From Krasilnikovia cinnamomea (GTDB lineage: Bacteria > Actinomycetota > Actinomycetes > Mycobacteriales > Micromonosporaceae): DNA of 64,000 nucleotides. The translations under genes and the position numbers were made by a program. Numbering within the stretch: the stretch's first letter is position 1; every line of letters begins with the position of its first letter. This document shows, one piece after another, positions 38,667 through 47,273 of the stretch. Where the stretch lies: NCBI RefSeq assembly GCF_004217545.1, contig NZ_SHKY01000001.1:5580001-5644000 (forward strand), written 5' to 3'. The notes below the pieces were generated by a model that saw only the letters and a list, made by a program, of their open reading frames with translations, made no database searches and was not told the origin of the DNA.

Positions 38667-39011
38667 ATGCATCCCGTACGCCAGTACTACGACTATGTCG
38701 ACCGAGGCGACCTGTCGTCGTTGATCAACCTCTTCGCGGAAGAGGTGATCTACCACCGTCCCGGGTACGCCCCCATCGTCGGGCGGCCGGCGCTTGAGGA
38801 GTTCTACCGGCAGCATCGTGTCATCGAAAGCGGCCGCCACGAGCTCACCGAGGTGGTGGAGGAGAACGACCGAGTGGCCGTACGCGGGCACTTCGCCGGC
38901 AGCCTGAAAGACGGACGCGACGTACAGGTGGCGTTCGCCGACTTCTTCCGCATCGACGCCGAGGGTCTGTTCGTCCGCCGGGACACCTACTTTTTCACCC
39001 CGGCCGTGTGA
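38667..39011 (+). CDS. SnoaL/NTF2-like cone-fold protein
   Basis: The product is 114 aa. MHPVRQYYDYVDRGDLSSLI then FAEEVIYHRPGY and VGRPALEEFY match the SnoaL-like/ketosteroid-isomerase fold, with VAVRGHFAGSLKDGRDVQVA and ADFFRIDAEGL further on. In other pathways such proteins act as cyclases, isomerases or hydroxylase-like enzymes. It lies 46 bp after mbtH and overlaps the aminotransferase start. Its role in an NRPS pathway is not predictable from sequence. Confidence 0.8.
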   Translation: MHPVRQYYDYVDRGDLSSLINLFAEEVIYHRPGYAPIVGRPALEEFYRQHRVIESGRHELTEVVEENDRVAVRGHFAGSLKDGRDVQVAFADFFRIDAEGLFVRRDTYFFTPAV

Positions 39012-40186
39012 GCTTGTCGACGACAGCGAAGGGCGAGATGGAGATGATGGACGCACCCCCTCGACCGCAGGAGGTGTCTGTGGCGGATCTCCGAGGTCTG
39101 GCGCCGATGCCCGTCAACCCGCGCATCGATGACAATCGACGGCTCGAGGAGCCCGCCGGGCCAGCGTTCGGTCAGGCGTTCACTGAGCACCTGGTCTCGT
39201 TGGAGTGGACGTCCGCACGCGGGTGGCACGACCCCGGACTGCGCGAGCTCCACGCGCTCGACTGGCACCCCGCAACCGTGGGCCTGCACTACGGTCAGGC
39301 GGTGTTCGAGGGACTGAAGGCATATCGCCTGCCCGACGACGGCATGGGACTCTTCAGACCCGAAGCCCATGGCCGCCGCCTGCAGGCCTCCGCGCGACGC
39401 CTCTGCCTGCCCGTCCTTCCGGTCGACCTCTTCACCGCCGCCGTGACCCGCCTGGTGACGGCCGATGCGCACCTGCTTCCCGACGGTCCGGGGCTGAGCC
39501 TGTACCTCAGACCGCTGCTGTACGCCGCGGACGAATCGCTGGCCCTACGGCCGGGCCGTCGTTGCCGATTTCTGGTGATGGCATTCGTCACCGAAGGATT
39601 CTTCGGACCGGACGTGCGGCCCATCCGGGTCTGGGTCAACGAACGGTCCGCTCGTGCCGTGCCCGGCGGGACCGGCGCCGTGAAATACGCGGGCAACTAC
39701 GCGACCTCCTACGCGGCTCAGGAGGAAGCGAACGCTCAGGACTGCGACCAGGTCGTCTGGCTCGATGCCCTGGAACGCCGCTGGATCGAGGAACTTGGCG
39801 CCATGAACGTCTTTTTCGTGTACGGCAGCGGCTCCGACGCGCGACTGGTCACGCCACCGCTGGATGGGAACATCCTTCCCGGAATCACCCGCGACTCGGT
39901 GCTGACCCTGGCCGACCATCTCGGATACCGCACCGAGCAGCGCCGGATCTCGGTGGACGAGTGGAGGGTGGGCTGCGGTACCGGAGAGATCACCGAGGTG
40001 TTCGCGACCGGCACCGCCGCAGGGGTGTCACCGGTCGGCGACGTACGCTCGCGGACCCGTGACTGGACCGTCGGCAACGGCCGTCCCGGACCGATCACCA
40101 CCACACTGCACCGGGAACTGCGGCGCATACAGCGTGGACAGCGCAGGACGCCGGCATGGATGCACAGGGTCACGGAGGTGTCGTGA
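39008..40186 (+). CDS. Branched-chain amino acid aminotransferase (IlvE-like)
   Basis: The product is 392 aa from a GTG that overlaps the previous stop; an internal ATG at 39038 is an alternative. It is a fold-type IV PLP enzyme: LHYGQAVFEGLKAYR near the N-terminus, PLP Lys in GGTGAVKYAGNYATSY, the phosphate-binding region EITEVFATGTAAGVSPVG and IEELGAMNVFFVY. These are full-length BCAT features. In a biosynthetic cluster it probably supplies or transaminates a branched-chain or related 2-oxo acid, for example for the Val-type A2 domain or the third residue. Confidence 0.9.
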   Translation: MSLSTTAKGEMEMMDAPPRPQEVSVADLRGLAPMPVNPRIDDNRRLEEPAGPAFGQAFTEHLVSLEWTSARGWHDPGLRELHALDWHPATVGLHYGQAVFEGLKAYRLPDDGMGLFRPEAHGRRLQASARRLCLPVLPVDLFTAAVTRLVTADAHLLPDGPGLSLYLRPLLYAADESLALRPGRRCRFLVMAFVTEGFFGPDVRPIRVWVNERSARAVPGGTGAVKYAGNYATSYAAQEEANAQDCDQVVWLDALERRWIEELGAMNVFFVYGSGSDARLVTPPLDGNILPGITRDSVLTLADHLGYRTEQRRISVDEWRVGCGTGEITEVFATGTAAGVSPVGDVRSRTRDWTVGNGRPGPITTTLHRELRRIQRGQRRTPAWMHRVTEVS

Positions 40187-41379
40187 CCGTGGCAAACCCC
40201 TTCCCCGTCGACCTGGCAGACCCTCAGCTGTACCGCAGCGCCCGGCGCTACGACATGTGGCGCGACTTCGTGTCCGCCGACCAGGTGGTATGGAGTCCAC
40301 CCGGAAAATCACCTACTGGCTTCTACTCGGTGTTCTCGCACGCGGCATGCTCTCAGGTACTCGCGCCGAATGCGCCGTTCACGTCCGAGTACGGAATGAT
40401 GATCGGCTTCGACCGGGACCATCCCGACAAGGCCGGGCAGCACATGCTCGTGGTCGCGGAGGGCGACCGGCACTCGAGCCTACGGCGGTTGATCGGCCCG
40501 TTCCTTTCCCGAGCCTCGGCGTCCTCCCTGCAGGGTTTCGTCGAGCGGGAGGTCGCCGAGCTGCTCGTGCTGCTGCGGACCGGCGCCGATTCGAATGCGG
40601 CCGTCCAGGCGGGATCAAGACTGCCGGCCGCTGTCGTGTGCGAGATCCTCGGCGTGCCGGACTCGGATCGGGAACTTGTCATCACACTCACCAACCACGC
40701 GTTCGGCGGCGAAGAACCGTCGATGGCGGACATGTCACCGTCCGAAGCGCACGCCGAGATCCTCAGCTATTTCGTCGACATCATCGCGGACCATCGGCGC
40801 CACCAGCGTAGCGACCTCGTTGCTGCCATGATCGACGAAGGGACGATGGATGATCGGGCGATCCTGATGAACTGCGACAACGTCCTGATCGGCGGCAACG
40901 AGACCACCCGACACGCCGTGACCGGCGCCTTCCACGCCCTCGCCACCGCGGGCGACCTGCTGCCGCGCCTGCGTGCCGGGCAGTTCCGGATCGAACAGGC
41001 CGTCGAGGAGATCCTGCGGTGGACGTCGCCGGCGATGCACGTCCTGCGCGTGGCCACGCGCGACGTCACCGTCGCAGGGCAGAAGATCGCCGAGGGGACG
41101 CCCGTCGTCGCCTGGCTGCCCGCCGCGAACCGGGACCCCCGGATGTTCACCGCACCGGATGTCGTTCGCGCGGACCGGCACCCCAACCGCCATCTGACCT
41201 TCGGGCACGGTCCGCACCACTGCCTCGGGGCGGCGCTGGCCCGTGTCGAACTCGGCGTACTGCTGACTGCGCTGACTGCGAAGCTGGAAGGGCTCGAGAT
41301 CGCGGGAGTTCCGCAATGGATGAGCGTCCTTCAGGTCCAGGGGTACAGCAGCCTGCCCCTCACCTTCCAGTGGCGATGA
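40183..41379 (+). CDS. Cytochrome P450, NikQ/OxyD-like (carrier-bound amino acid hydroxylase type)
   Basis: From GTG 40183, preceded by GGAGG and overlapping the aminotransferase stop, the product is 398 aa (ATG 40156 is an alternative). I-helix GGNETTRHA, EEILRW (E-x-x-R) and heme loop FGHGPHHCLGAALARVE with the ligand Cys are present. The N-terminal FTSEYGMMIGFDRDHPD and the GNETTRHA helix resemble P450s that beta-hydroxylate amino acids tethered to a PCP (NikQ, NovI, OxyD group). With a Tyr-type A1, beta-hydroxylation of PCP-bound Tyr is the leading guess; another oxidation is possible. No ferredoxin gene is adjacent. Confidence 0.85.
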   Translation: MTVANPFPVDLADPQLYRSARRYDMWRDFVSADQVVWSPPGKSPTGFYSVFSHAACSQVLAPNAPFTSEYGMMIGFDRDHPDKAGQHMLVVAEGDRHSSLRRLIGPFLSRASASSLQGFVEREVAELLVLLRTGADSNAAVQAGSRLPAAVVCEILGVPDSDRELVITLTNHAFGGEEPSMADMSPSEAHAEILSYFVDIIADHRRHQRSDLVAAMIDEGTMDDRAILMNCDNVLIGGNETTRHAVTGAFHALATAGDLLPRLRAGQFRIEQAVEEILRWTSPAMHVLRVATRDVTVAGQKIAEGTPVVAWLPAANRDPRMFTAPDVVRADRHPNRHLTFGHGPHHCLGAALARVELGVLLTALTAKLEGLEIAGVPQWMSVLQVQGYSSLPLTFQWR

Positions 41380-41464
41380 CAGGCTGAAATCTCCATTCAC
41401 GAAACTGCGCTCGTATCGGCATGCAGCTCGCTGTCATGCCTTGAAGAGGAAGGGCCGCTCGACA

Positions 41465-42733
41465 TTGTCAGATCCCGCCGCCGAGGAGGCGGAGCAAGTC
41501 CCGCTCGGCCGTAACCGCGACTTCAAGCGGCTGTGGTTGAGCCAAGCATTGTCCGCAACCGGGTCGCGCGTCAGCTTCCTCGTCTATCCACTGCTCATCC
41601 TCGCGCTCTTCGAATCCGTCGCCGCGGCCAGTGCCGTAGCCGCCGTCTGCGCCCTCTCTGAGGTCGTCGCCCGGCTACCAGCAGGGGTGTTGCTCGACCG
41701 TCTCCAACGCCGGTCGGTGATGCTCTGGTGCGAGACCGCCCGCATCCTCGCGATGGTCGTCGCCATCGTAACGATCGCCACCGGCAGCGCCACGCTTTGG
41801 CTGATCATGTTGGTCGCGGCGGTGGATGCGGGCGGCGCCGCGCTCTTCGTCTCCGCGGAACGGACGGCACTGCGCCACATCGTGCCGATGGAGCAGATCC
41901 AGACTGCGGCCGCCCGCAACGAGGCCCGCACCTTTACCGCCGAACTTCTCGGCCCCGCACTGGGCGGCGTGCTTCTGAACATCGCCCGGGTGGCGCCGTT
42001 CATTTTCAATGCGTTCGCTTACTCCCTCTCATTCCTGTCCGTCCTGGCCATCCGCAAGCCACTGCAGAGCCCTCGCGAGCAGGACGGCGAGGGGGTATGG
42101 GCCTCCTTCCTCATCGGTGCCCAGTTCCTGTTCCACCAGCCGTTCCTACGTGCCCTGGCCGCCATCGGGCCCCTGCTCAACATGGCTTTCACCGGCACCA
42201 TGTTCGTCGTCGTGGTGGTGCTGAACGAGGCCGGTGTGCCGTCCTACGGCGTAGGTGTATGCCTGGCCGTCGTAGCGTCCGGCGGCATCCTCGGAGCGGT
42301 CCTCGCGCCGATGCTGCAGCGCAAGCTCCCGCCCCGGCGGCTCGTGGTGATTCTCTCCTGGACGAGCGCATCTATGGTGGCGCTCTGCATCGTGCTGCCC
42401 GCCGGTTACTGGATGGTGGTACCGCTGCCGATCCTCGTACTTTTCGCGCCGCCGACCACCTCCATCCTGTTCGGGCACCAAACGGCGGTGACGCCAGACC
42501 ATCTGCACGGCCGCGTCGTCGCCGCCATGGGCCTGCTGATCTCCGGGCTCAACCCCTTCGCGCCCTTGTTGGCGGGACTTCTGCTGGAGACTTGGAATCA
42601 CGCCGTGGCGTTCGCCGCGTTCACGTTCATCTTCGTGATTGCATCGATCATCGTGACTTTCAGCAAGGGTGTGCGCATGTTGTCGGCGGCGAAGTTTGCC
42701 CCCGGTATCGTAGAAAGGACCTCACACCCATGA
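41465..42733 (+). CDS. MFS transporter, probable peptide exporter
   Basis: From TTG 41465 (GAGGAAGG upstream; TTG 41441 is an alternative) the product is 422 aa with about 12 membrane segments, for example VSFLVYPLLILALFE and the A-motif-like LPAGVLLDRLQRRSVML. It resembles the drug-export type MFS (MdtG/EntS-like) common in siderophore and peptide clusters. It ends in an ATGA overlap with the free-standing A-domain gene, so it belongs to the operon and probably exports the product. Confidence 0.85.
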   Translation: MSDPAAEEAEQVPLGRNRDFKRLWLSQALSATGSRVSFLVYPLLILALFESVAAASAVAAVCALSEVVARLPAGVLLDRLQRRSVMLWCETARILAMVVAIVTIATGSATLWLIMLVAAVDAGGAALFVSAERTALRHIVPMEQIQTAAARNEARTFTAELLGPALGGVLLNIARVAPFIFNAFAYSLSFLSVLAIRKPLQSPREQDGEGVWASFLIGAQFLFHQPFLRALAAIGPLLNMAFTGTMFVVVVVLNEAGVPSYGVGVCLAVVASGGILGAVLAPMLQRKLPPRRLVVILSWTSASMVALCIVLPAGYWMVVPLPILVLFAPPTTSILFGHQTAVTPDHLHGRVVAAMGLLISGLNPFAPLLAGLLLETWNHAVAFAAFTFIFVIASIIVTFSKGVRMLSAAKFAPGIVERTSHP

Positions 42734-44274
42734 CCCCGCAATCGCTCTACGCATGGTTCGCAGCCAGCGTCGAGGCCTACCCGGAAGCGACCGCCATCGA
42801 GGTCAGGGGCCGTGCACTGTCATACCGGCACCTGCACGATGTCGTCGAGGAACTGGCCGCGCTCATCGCGAGCCGACCCGGCGGACCGTACCGGCGGATC
42901 GCCGTTCCCAGCGACCGGGGCGCCATCGGCTACGTGGCGTATCTGGCCGTGCAGCGATTGGGCGCAACGGTCGTACCGGTCAATCCCGATTTCCCGTCGC
43001 AGCGCAACGCAGCGATCTTCGCCGCAGCTGAAGTGGATCTCCTGGTGGTGGACACCGACGGGATCGCATTCTCACAGATCCCGCACGGCATCACCGCTGT
43101 TGCCGTATCGATGGATGAGCTCGAGCGCGGATCAGCGGATCGCGGCGTCCTCCCCGCTTATCACAGTAGCGAGGACGACGTCGCCTACATCCTGTTCACC
43201 TCCGGCTCGACCGGCACTCCGAAAGGGGTCCCGATCGAGCACCGGAATCTGAACCGCTATCTCGATTTCCACATCCGCCGGTTCCAAGTCGGTCCCGGTT
43301 GTCGACTGTCCCAGGTGTTCGACCTGACCTTCGACCTGTCGGTGTTCGACATGTTCGTCGGCTGGGGCGCGGGTGCGACCGTCGTCGTTGCAGACCGCAT
43401 CGACCTGTTGTCGCCTGCCGACTACATCCGCGAGAAGCGACTGACACACTGGTTCTCCGTACCGTCAGTCGTCTCGCTGGCCGGCGAAGACGGCAGCCTC
43501 CGTCCGGCGTCCCTGCCGTCGCTGCGCTGGAGCATCTTCTGCGGTGAACGGCTCACCTACCGGCAAGCAGGAGCCTGGGCGGCGGCCGCCCCCGGATCGT
43601 CGATCGACAATTTGTACGGTCCAACCGAACTGACCATCTCGTGCACCGCCTACCGGCTTCCGGCCAATCGCGATGAGTGGCCGCGCACGCACAACGACAC
43701 GGTCCCGATCGGGCCGGTCCTGCCGTGGCTGGAGGCGCTGATCGTCGATGAGCGCGGCGACGAGGGAGACGTCGGTGAGCTATGCGTACGCGGTCCGCAG
43801 CGGTTCGCCGGCTATCTGGATCCGGTCGAGAACCAGCACCGGTTCTTCGAACCGGCGTTGGCGGACACCCGCGGTCATAGTGGGCCGTTGACCGACGACC
43901 ACTACTACCGAACCGGCGATGTGGTGAGGGTCGAACCGGCCGGGATCGTCCATGTGGGTCGTGTGGACCACCAGATCAAAAACAGGGGATTCCGGATCGA
44001 GCCGGGCGACATCGAGGCGGTCCTTAATCGGCACCCCTCCATAAATGAGGCGATCGTTGTCACACCGCACGATGGGTCGGAGCCCGAGCTGCTGGCAGCG
44101 TACACCGGCGATCCCGTCGCAGTGAACGAGCTCATGCAGTACACCCACCAACACCTGCCCGCCTACATGGTGCCGGTCGGCTTCGTGCGGCTGGAAAGCC
44201 TTCCACGCACCAGCAACGGCAAGGTCGACCGGCGATCGATCACAAAGACGGTGCAGTCGGTGTGGCGGGTCTGA
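42730..44274 (+). CDS. Free-standing adenylation domain
   Basis: The product is 514 aa, a complete A domain without [76 protein letters not shown], and the catalytic Lys in RTSNGKVDRRS. The by-eye pocket code DLFFICLISK is not one I can assign. The Asp235 equivalent is kept, so an alpha-amino acid substrate is likely. It is coupled to the MFS gene (ATGA). Because the third NRPS module has C and PCP but no A domain, this enzyme most simply loads PCP3 in trans. Alternatively it could make an adenylate for the neighbouring ATP-grasp step. Confidence 0.9.
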   Translation: MTPQSLYAWFAASVEAYPEATAIEVRGRALSYRHLHDVVEELAALIASRPGGPYRRIAVPSDRGAIGYVAYLAVQRLGATVVPVNPDFPSQRNAAIFAAAEVDLLVVDTDGIAFSQIPHGITAVAVSMDELERGSADRGVLPAYHSSEDDVAYILFTSGSTGTPKGVPIEHRNLNRYLDFHIRRFQVGPGCRLSQVFDLTFDLSVFDMFVGWGAGATVVVADRIDLLSPADYIREKRLTHWFSVPSVVSLAGEDGSLRPASLPSLRWSIFCGERLTYRQAGAWAAAAPGSSIDNLYGPTELTISCTAYRLPANRDEWPRTHNDTVPIGPVLPWLEALIVDERGDEGDVGELCVRGPQRFAGYLDPVENQHRFFEPALADTRGHSGPLTDDHYYRTGDVVRVEPAGIVHVGRVDHQIKNRGFRIEPGDIEAVLNRHPSINEAIVVTPHDGSEPELLAAYTGDPVAVNELMQYTHQHLPAYMVPVGFVRLESLPRTSNGKVDRRSITKTVQSVWRV

Positions 44275-44310
44275 CGCGATCCGGAATTCTTCTGAGAGAA
44301 GGGTCATCGC

Positions 44311-45612
44311 ATGCAGGATGGTCGTCGTCCCCGTCTCATCGTCATGTTCGAGGAAGGAGCGGTCACCCCGTCCGAAATCCTGCTGAGCCTCACGGAATGG
44401 GCTGACCTCATCATCGTGCTCGGCGACTCACCGTACACCCTGACGGCCGCGCCCTTCCTCGAAGGCATCGCCGAAACGACGCCGCTGCAACAGCCGCGCG
44501 ATCAGCTGATCGCGCTACTGCGGCAGTGGGAGCCCGACGGCATCATCACGTACGCAGAAAGAATGCTCGTTCCCACCGCCGAGATCGCGGACGCGCTGAA
44601 TCTGCTGTTCCATTCGCCGGAGACGGCGATGCTGCTGCGCGACAAGTACGCCCAGCGGCGGCGGCTGGCGGCCGCCGGCGTTCAGGAGACCAAGAGCGCC
44701 CACCTACGCGATACCACGCAATGGTCGAATGTTGTGCGCGATGTCGGACTTCCCGTAGTGGTCAAGCCACGGCTCGGTGAGGGAAGCCAGTACACGCACC
44801 TGGTACGCGACGAGGCCTCCGGCGCGATGCTGCTCAGCCGCCTGGCCGCGGAGTACGGCGGCGAGCTTGTCGCCGAGGAGTTTATCGAAGGTCAATCCCG
44901 GTTACCGTTCGGCGACTACGTCTCAGTGGAGAGTTACGTCGTCGAGGGCGAGATCACTCATCTCGCCATCACCGGGAAATTCCCCATTTTGCCCCCGTTC
45001 CGGGAACAGGGCCACTTCTGGCCCGCACCGGTCTCGTCCGCCGAACACGACGAGATCATCGCCCTGACCCGGCGTGCATTGCTCGCCCTCGATATCCGCA
45101 CCGGCATCACCCATACCGAGGTGAAACTGACCTCTGAAGGCCCACGACTGATCGAGGTGAACGGCCGCATCGGCGGTCAGATCAACGAGCTGGCACTGCG
45201 CGCGTGCGGGGTGGATCTGATCGCGGCGGCCGCCGCGATCGCAATGGGCCATCCCGTCCATGGGTTGGCATTAAATCCACAGGGAACGTTCTTTCAATAC
45301 CACAACCTGCCGCCGCTAGCGGCGTGCCGGCTGACCGAGGTCAGCGGCGTGCAGGACGCCAAGCAGGTCGACGGCGTCCAGTCATACGAGGTTTACCTGC
45401 ACCCACCGGCGGAACTGAACCGCGGAGTGATGACGACGTGGATCGACGTCATCCGGGGACGGGCCACCAACCACCTCGAGATGCTGGACATCCTCGACCG
45501 CGCGAACGCGAAACTGTCATTCACCTATGACACGGTTGAGGGGCCTCTGACCGCGCCGGCGATGTGGACGCTGCAACGAACCGGTAGCGCCCTGGTCGGC
45601 CCGCCCATCTGA
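44311..45612 (+). CDS. ATP-grasp carboxylate-amine ligase
   Basis: The product is 433 aa. A pre-ATP-grasp region (residues 1-105) precedes LRDKYAQRRRLAAAGVQ, ATP-binding GLPVVVKPRLGEGSQYTHLV, the adenine/metal region ELVAEEFIEG and the Mg-binding end HTEVKLTSEGPRLIEVNGRI. The fold is that of BacD/biotin-carboxylase-like ligases, which activate a carboxylate as acyl phosphate and join it to an amine. It is the last gene of the cluster, 36 bp after the A domain. It probably adds an amino acid or amine to the peptide or builds a dipeptide precursor. Confidence 0.88.
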   Translation: MQDGRRPRLIVMFEEGAVTPSEILLSLTEWADLIIVLGDSPYTLTAAPFLEGIAETTPLQQPRDQLIALLRQWEPDGIITYAERMLVPTAEIADALNLLFHSPETAMLLRDKYAQRRRLAAAGVQETKSAHLRDTTQWSNVVRDVGLPVVVKPRLGEGSQYTHLVRDEASGAMLLSRLAAEYGGELVAEEFIEGQSRLPFGDYVSVESYVVEGEITHLAITGKFPILPPFREQGHFWPAPVSSAEHDEIIALTRRALLALDIRTGITHTEVKLTSEGPRLIEVNGRIGGQINELALRACGVDLIAAAAAIAMGHPVHGLALNPQGTFFQYHNLPPLAACRLTEVSGVQDAKQVDGVQSYEVYLHPPAELNRGVMTTWIDVIRGRATNHLEMLDILDRANAKLSFTYDTVEGPLTAPAMWTLQRTGSALVGPPI

Positions 45613-45623
45613 CCTCTTTCTTC

Positions 45624-45641
45624 ATCAGTGAGTGAACTGAT
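45624..45641. terminator. Weak hairpin after the cluster
   Basis: ATCAGT-GAGTGA-ACTGAT forms a 6-bp stem 11 nt past the ATP-grasp stop. It is short and AT-rich, so its terminator function is uncertain. Confidence 0.3.
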
Positions 45642-45770
45642 CTCAGCAAGGAAGAGCTACTAATTCTGGATGACACGGGTGAATAGGTAGTATCGGACGT
45701 TCCTGGAAATAGACGTGGAGCCATCGATAGACAGGTCTTGCGACAGATCCACGTCTTCGAGAGGGCTCCA

Positions 45771-46577
45771 CGTGCTGGCTTATCGTGCCATGGTCGACGT
45801 TCCGAGGGAACTGGTGCAGCACGTGGCCCGGTTGCTGCACGCCGAGCGCCGCGCGCTTGGCACCCGGAAGAAGACTCGCGCGCTGACCTGCTTCTACCAG
45901 GCATTGTTCGTGCTCGTCTGGTTCCGTAAGCAGGAGGACCTGACCCTGCTGGGCGCCGGCTTCGGGGTCTCGCGGGCGACCGCATACCGCTACCGCGACG
46001 AAGGCGTCGCGGTCCTCGCCGCGCAGGCGATCGATCTGCACACCGCCCTGCGCCGGGCTGCCGCCGACGGCTGGTCATACGTGATCCTCGACGGCAAGCT
46101 GTTCGACTGCGACCGGCTCACCGAGACCACCCTGTCGGTCAAAGGCGCAACGATCGACGCCTGGTATTCCGGAAAGCACCGCGACTTCGGCGCGAACATC
46201 CAAGCGATCATGCGTCCGGACGGGCTACCGATCTGGACCTCACAGGCAATGCCAGGGCATCTGCACGACACCAGCTGCGCCCGCGAACTCGGTGTGACCG
46301 CAGCGCTGAACTGGTCCGCCGCCGAACTCGACCTGCCCACACTGGCCGACTCCGGCTACGAAAGCGCAGGTCACGGCATCAAAACGCCGATCAAGCAACC
46401 CGCCGACGGGAAACCACTCGCACCCGACAACCGCGCCCACAACCGGCTGCTACGCGGCCTGCGCTGGCAAGGCGAACGCGGCTTCGCCATCCTGATCGGA
46501 CGCTGGAAAACACTACGCCACACCACGATCAGCCCACGCCGGATCGGCGACGTCGTCGCCGCCGCACTGCACCTGAC
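45771..46577 (+). pseudogene. IS5-type transposase, 3' end missing
   Basis: GTG 45771 (or ATG 45789) opens a frame with KTRALTCFYQALFVLVWFRK, an HTH (DLTLLGAGFGVSRATAYRYR), WSYVILDGKLFDCDRL (first D), LPTLADSGYESAGHGIKTPI (second D) and GFAILIGRWKTLRHTTISP. Homology stops at VVAAALHLT (46577), where the last about 7 residues and the right end of the IS should be. Another transposase scrap is fused there. Its left end lies somewhere in 45642-45770. Confidence 0.75.
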
Positions 46578-46757
46578 GCGCTCAACGCGGGGCGTATCGA
46601 CGTCGAATCGCTGCGCCGACGCCTGGCCGGGGTGCCGTTGCCGCGGGCGGCGGACGGCCGCCTGGTCCTCGCGGTGGATGTCTCGCCGTGGCTGCGCCCG
46701 GACGGCAACTGCAGCCGCAGCGTTCCTTTTGCCACACCTACGGCCGCGGCAAGGACG
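46578..46757 (+). pseudogene. IS701-like transposase scrap, frameshifted
   Basis: One frame reads LNAGRIDVESLRRRLAGVPL then RAADGRLVLAVDVSPWLRPD. After one missing base near 46716 another frame gives PQRSFCHTYGRGKDEH. The pair VDVSPWLRP plus CHTYGRGK is a signature of an actinobacterial IS701-type transposase (about 400 aa). Only about 60 residues remain, bounded by two other broken genes. Confidence 0.6.
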
Positions 46758-47224
46758 AACACGTCCGCCGACGCGGCCGGTCCGAGGAACGTGGCGACGT
46801 TCAGCGCCACCGCGGCCTCGACGTCACCGGCGTCCAGCAGTTCCTGCTCGCGGGCACCGAACTTCAGGATCGCCTCGGTGGGCGGGTGCAGCCGCGTCGC
46901 CGCGCAGAGCAGCACCAGTGCCGTGACCCGCCTGGGCCACCTTGCGGCGATTTCCTGGGCGACCCGGCCACCGTAGGAGGAGCCGATCAGGATGGCGTCG
47001 GACACCTGCAGCGCATCGAGCAGATCCCGGACGTCGTCGGCCGCGTTGAACGCTTCGGTCGGGGCCGGCGACTCGCCATGCCCCCGGAAGTCGCAGCGCA
47101 CCACGCGGTATCCGGTGTCCAGCAGGATCTGCCACTGCGGGTCCCACATCCGCCGATCGCAGACCGAGGAGTGCAGCAGGACCACCGCCGGACCCGTCCC
47201 GGCCACGTCATGAGCAAGAAGCAC
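46757..47224 (-). pseudogene. Alpha/beta hydrolase, C-terminal part missing
   Basis: From a GTG at 47224 the frame gives about 155 residues of a hydrolase: GTGPAVVLLHSSVCDRRMWD (oxyanion region), RVVRCDFRGHGESPAPTE, nucleophile elbow LIGSSYGGRVAQEIA, and a cap start LNVATFLGPAASADV. The fold needs about 250-280 aa with Asp and His later on, which are replaced by the IS701 scrap. The 891-bp IS copy 2 lies 49 bp upstream of the start. Confidence 0.75.
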
Positions 47225-47273
47225 CGGCCGACAGTAGCCGACTGGTGAGGAGCATCGGACCGGAATCCGCTAA

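Noticed and set aside
41728-44274. Apparent 848-codon frame running from the MFS gene into the A-domain gene
   Set aside because: Its first third is the shadow of the MFS frame; the true A-domain gene starts at ATG 42730, overlapping the MFS stop.
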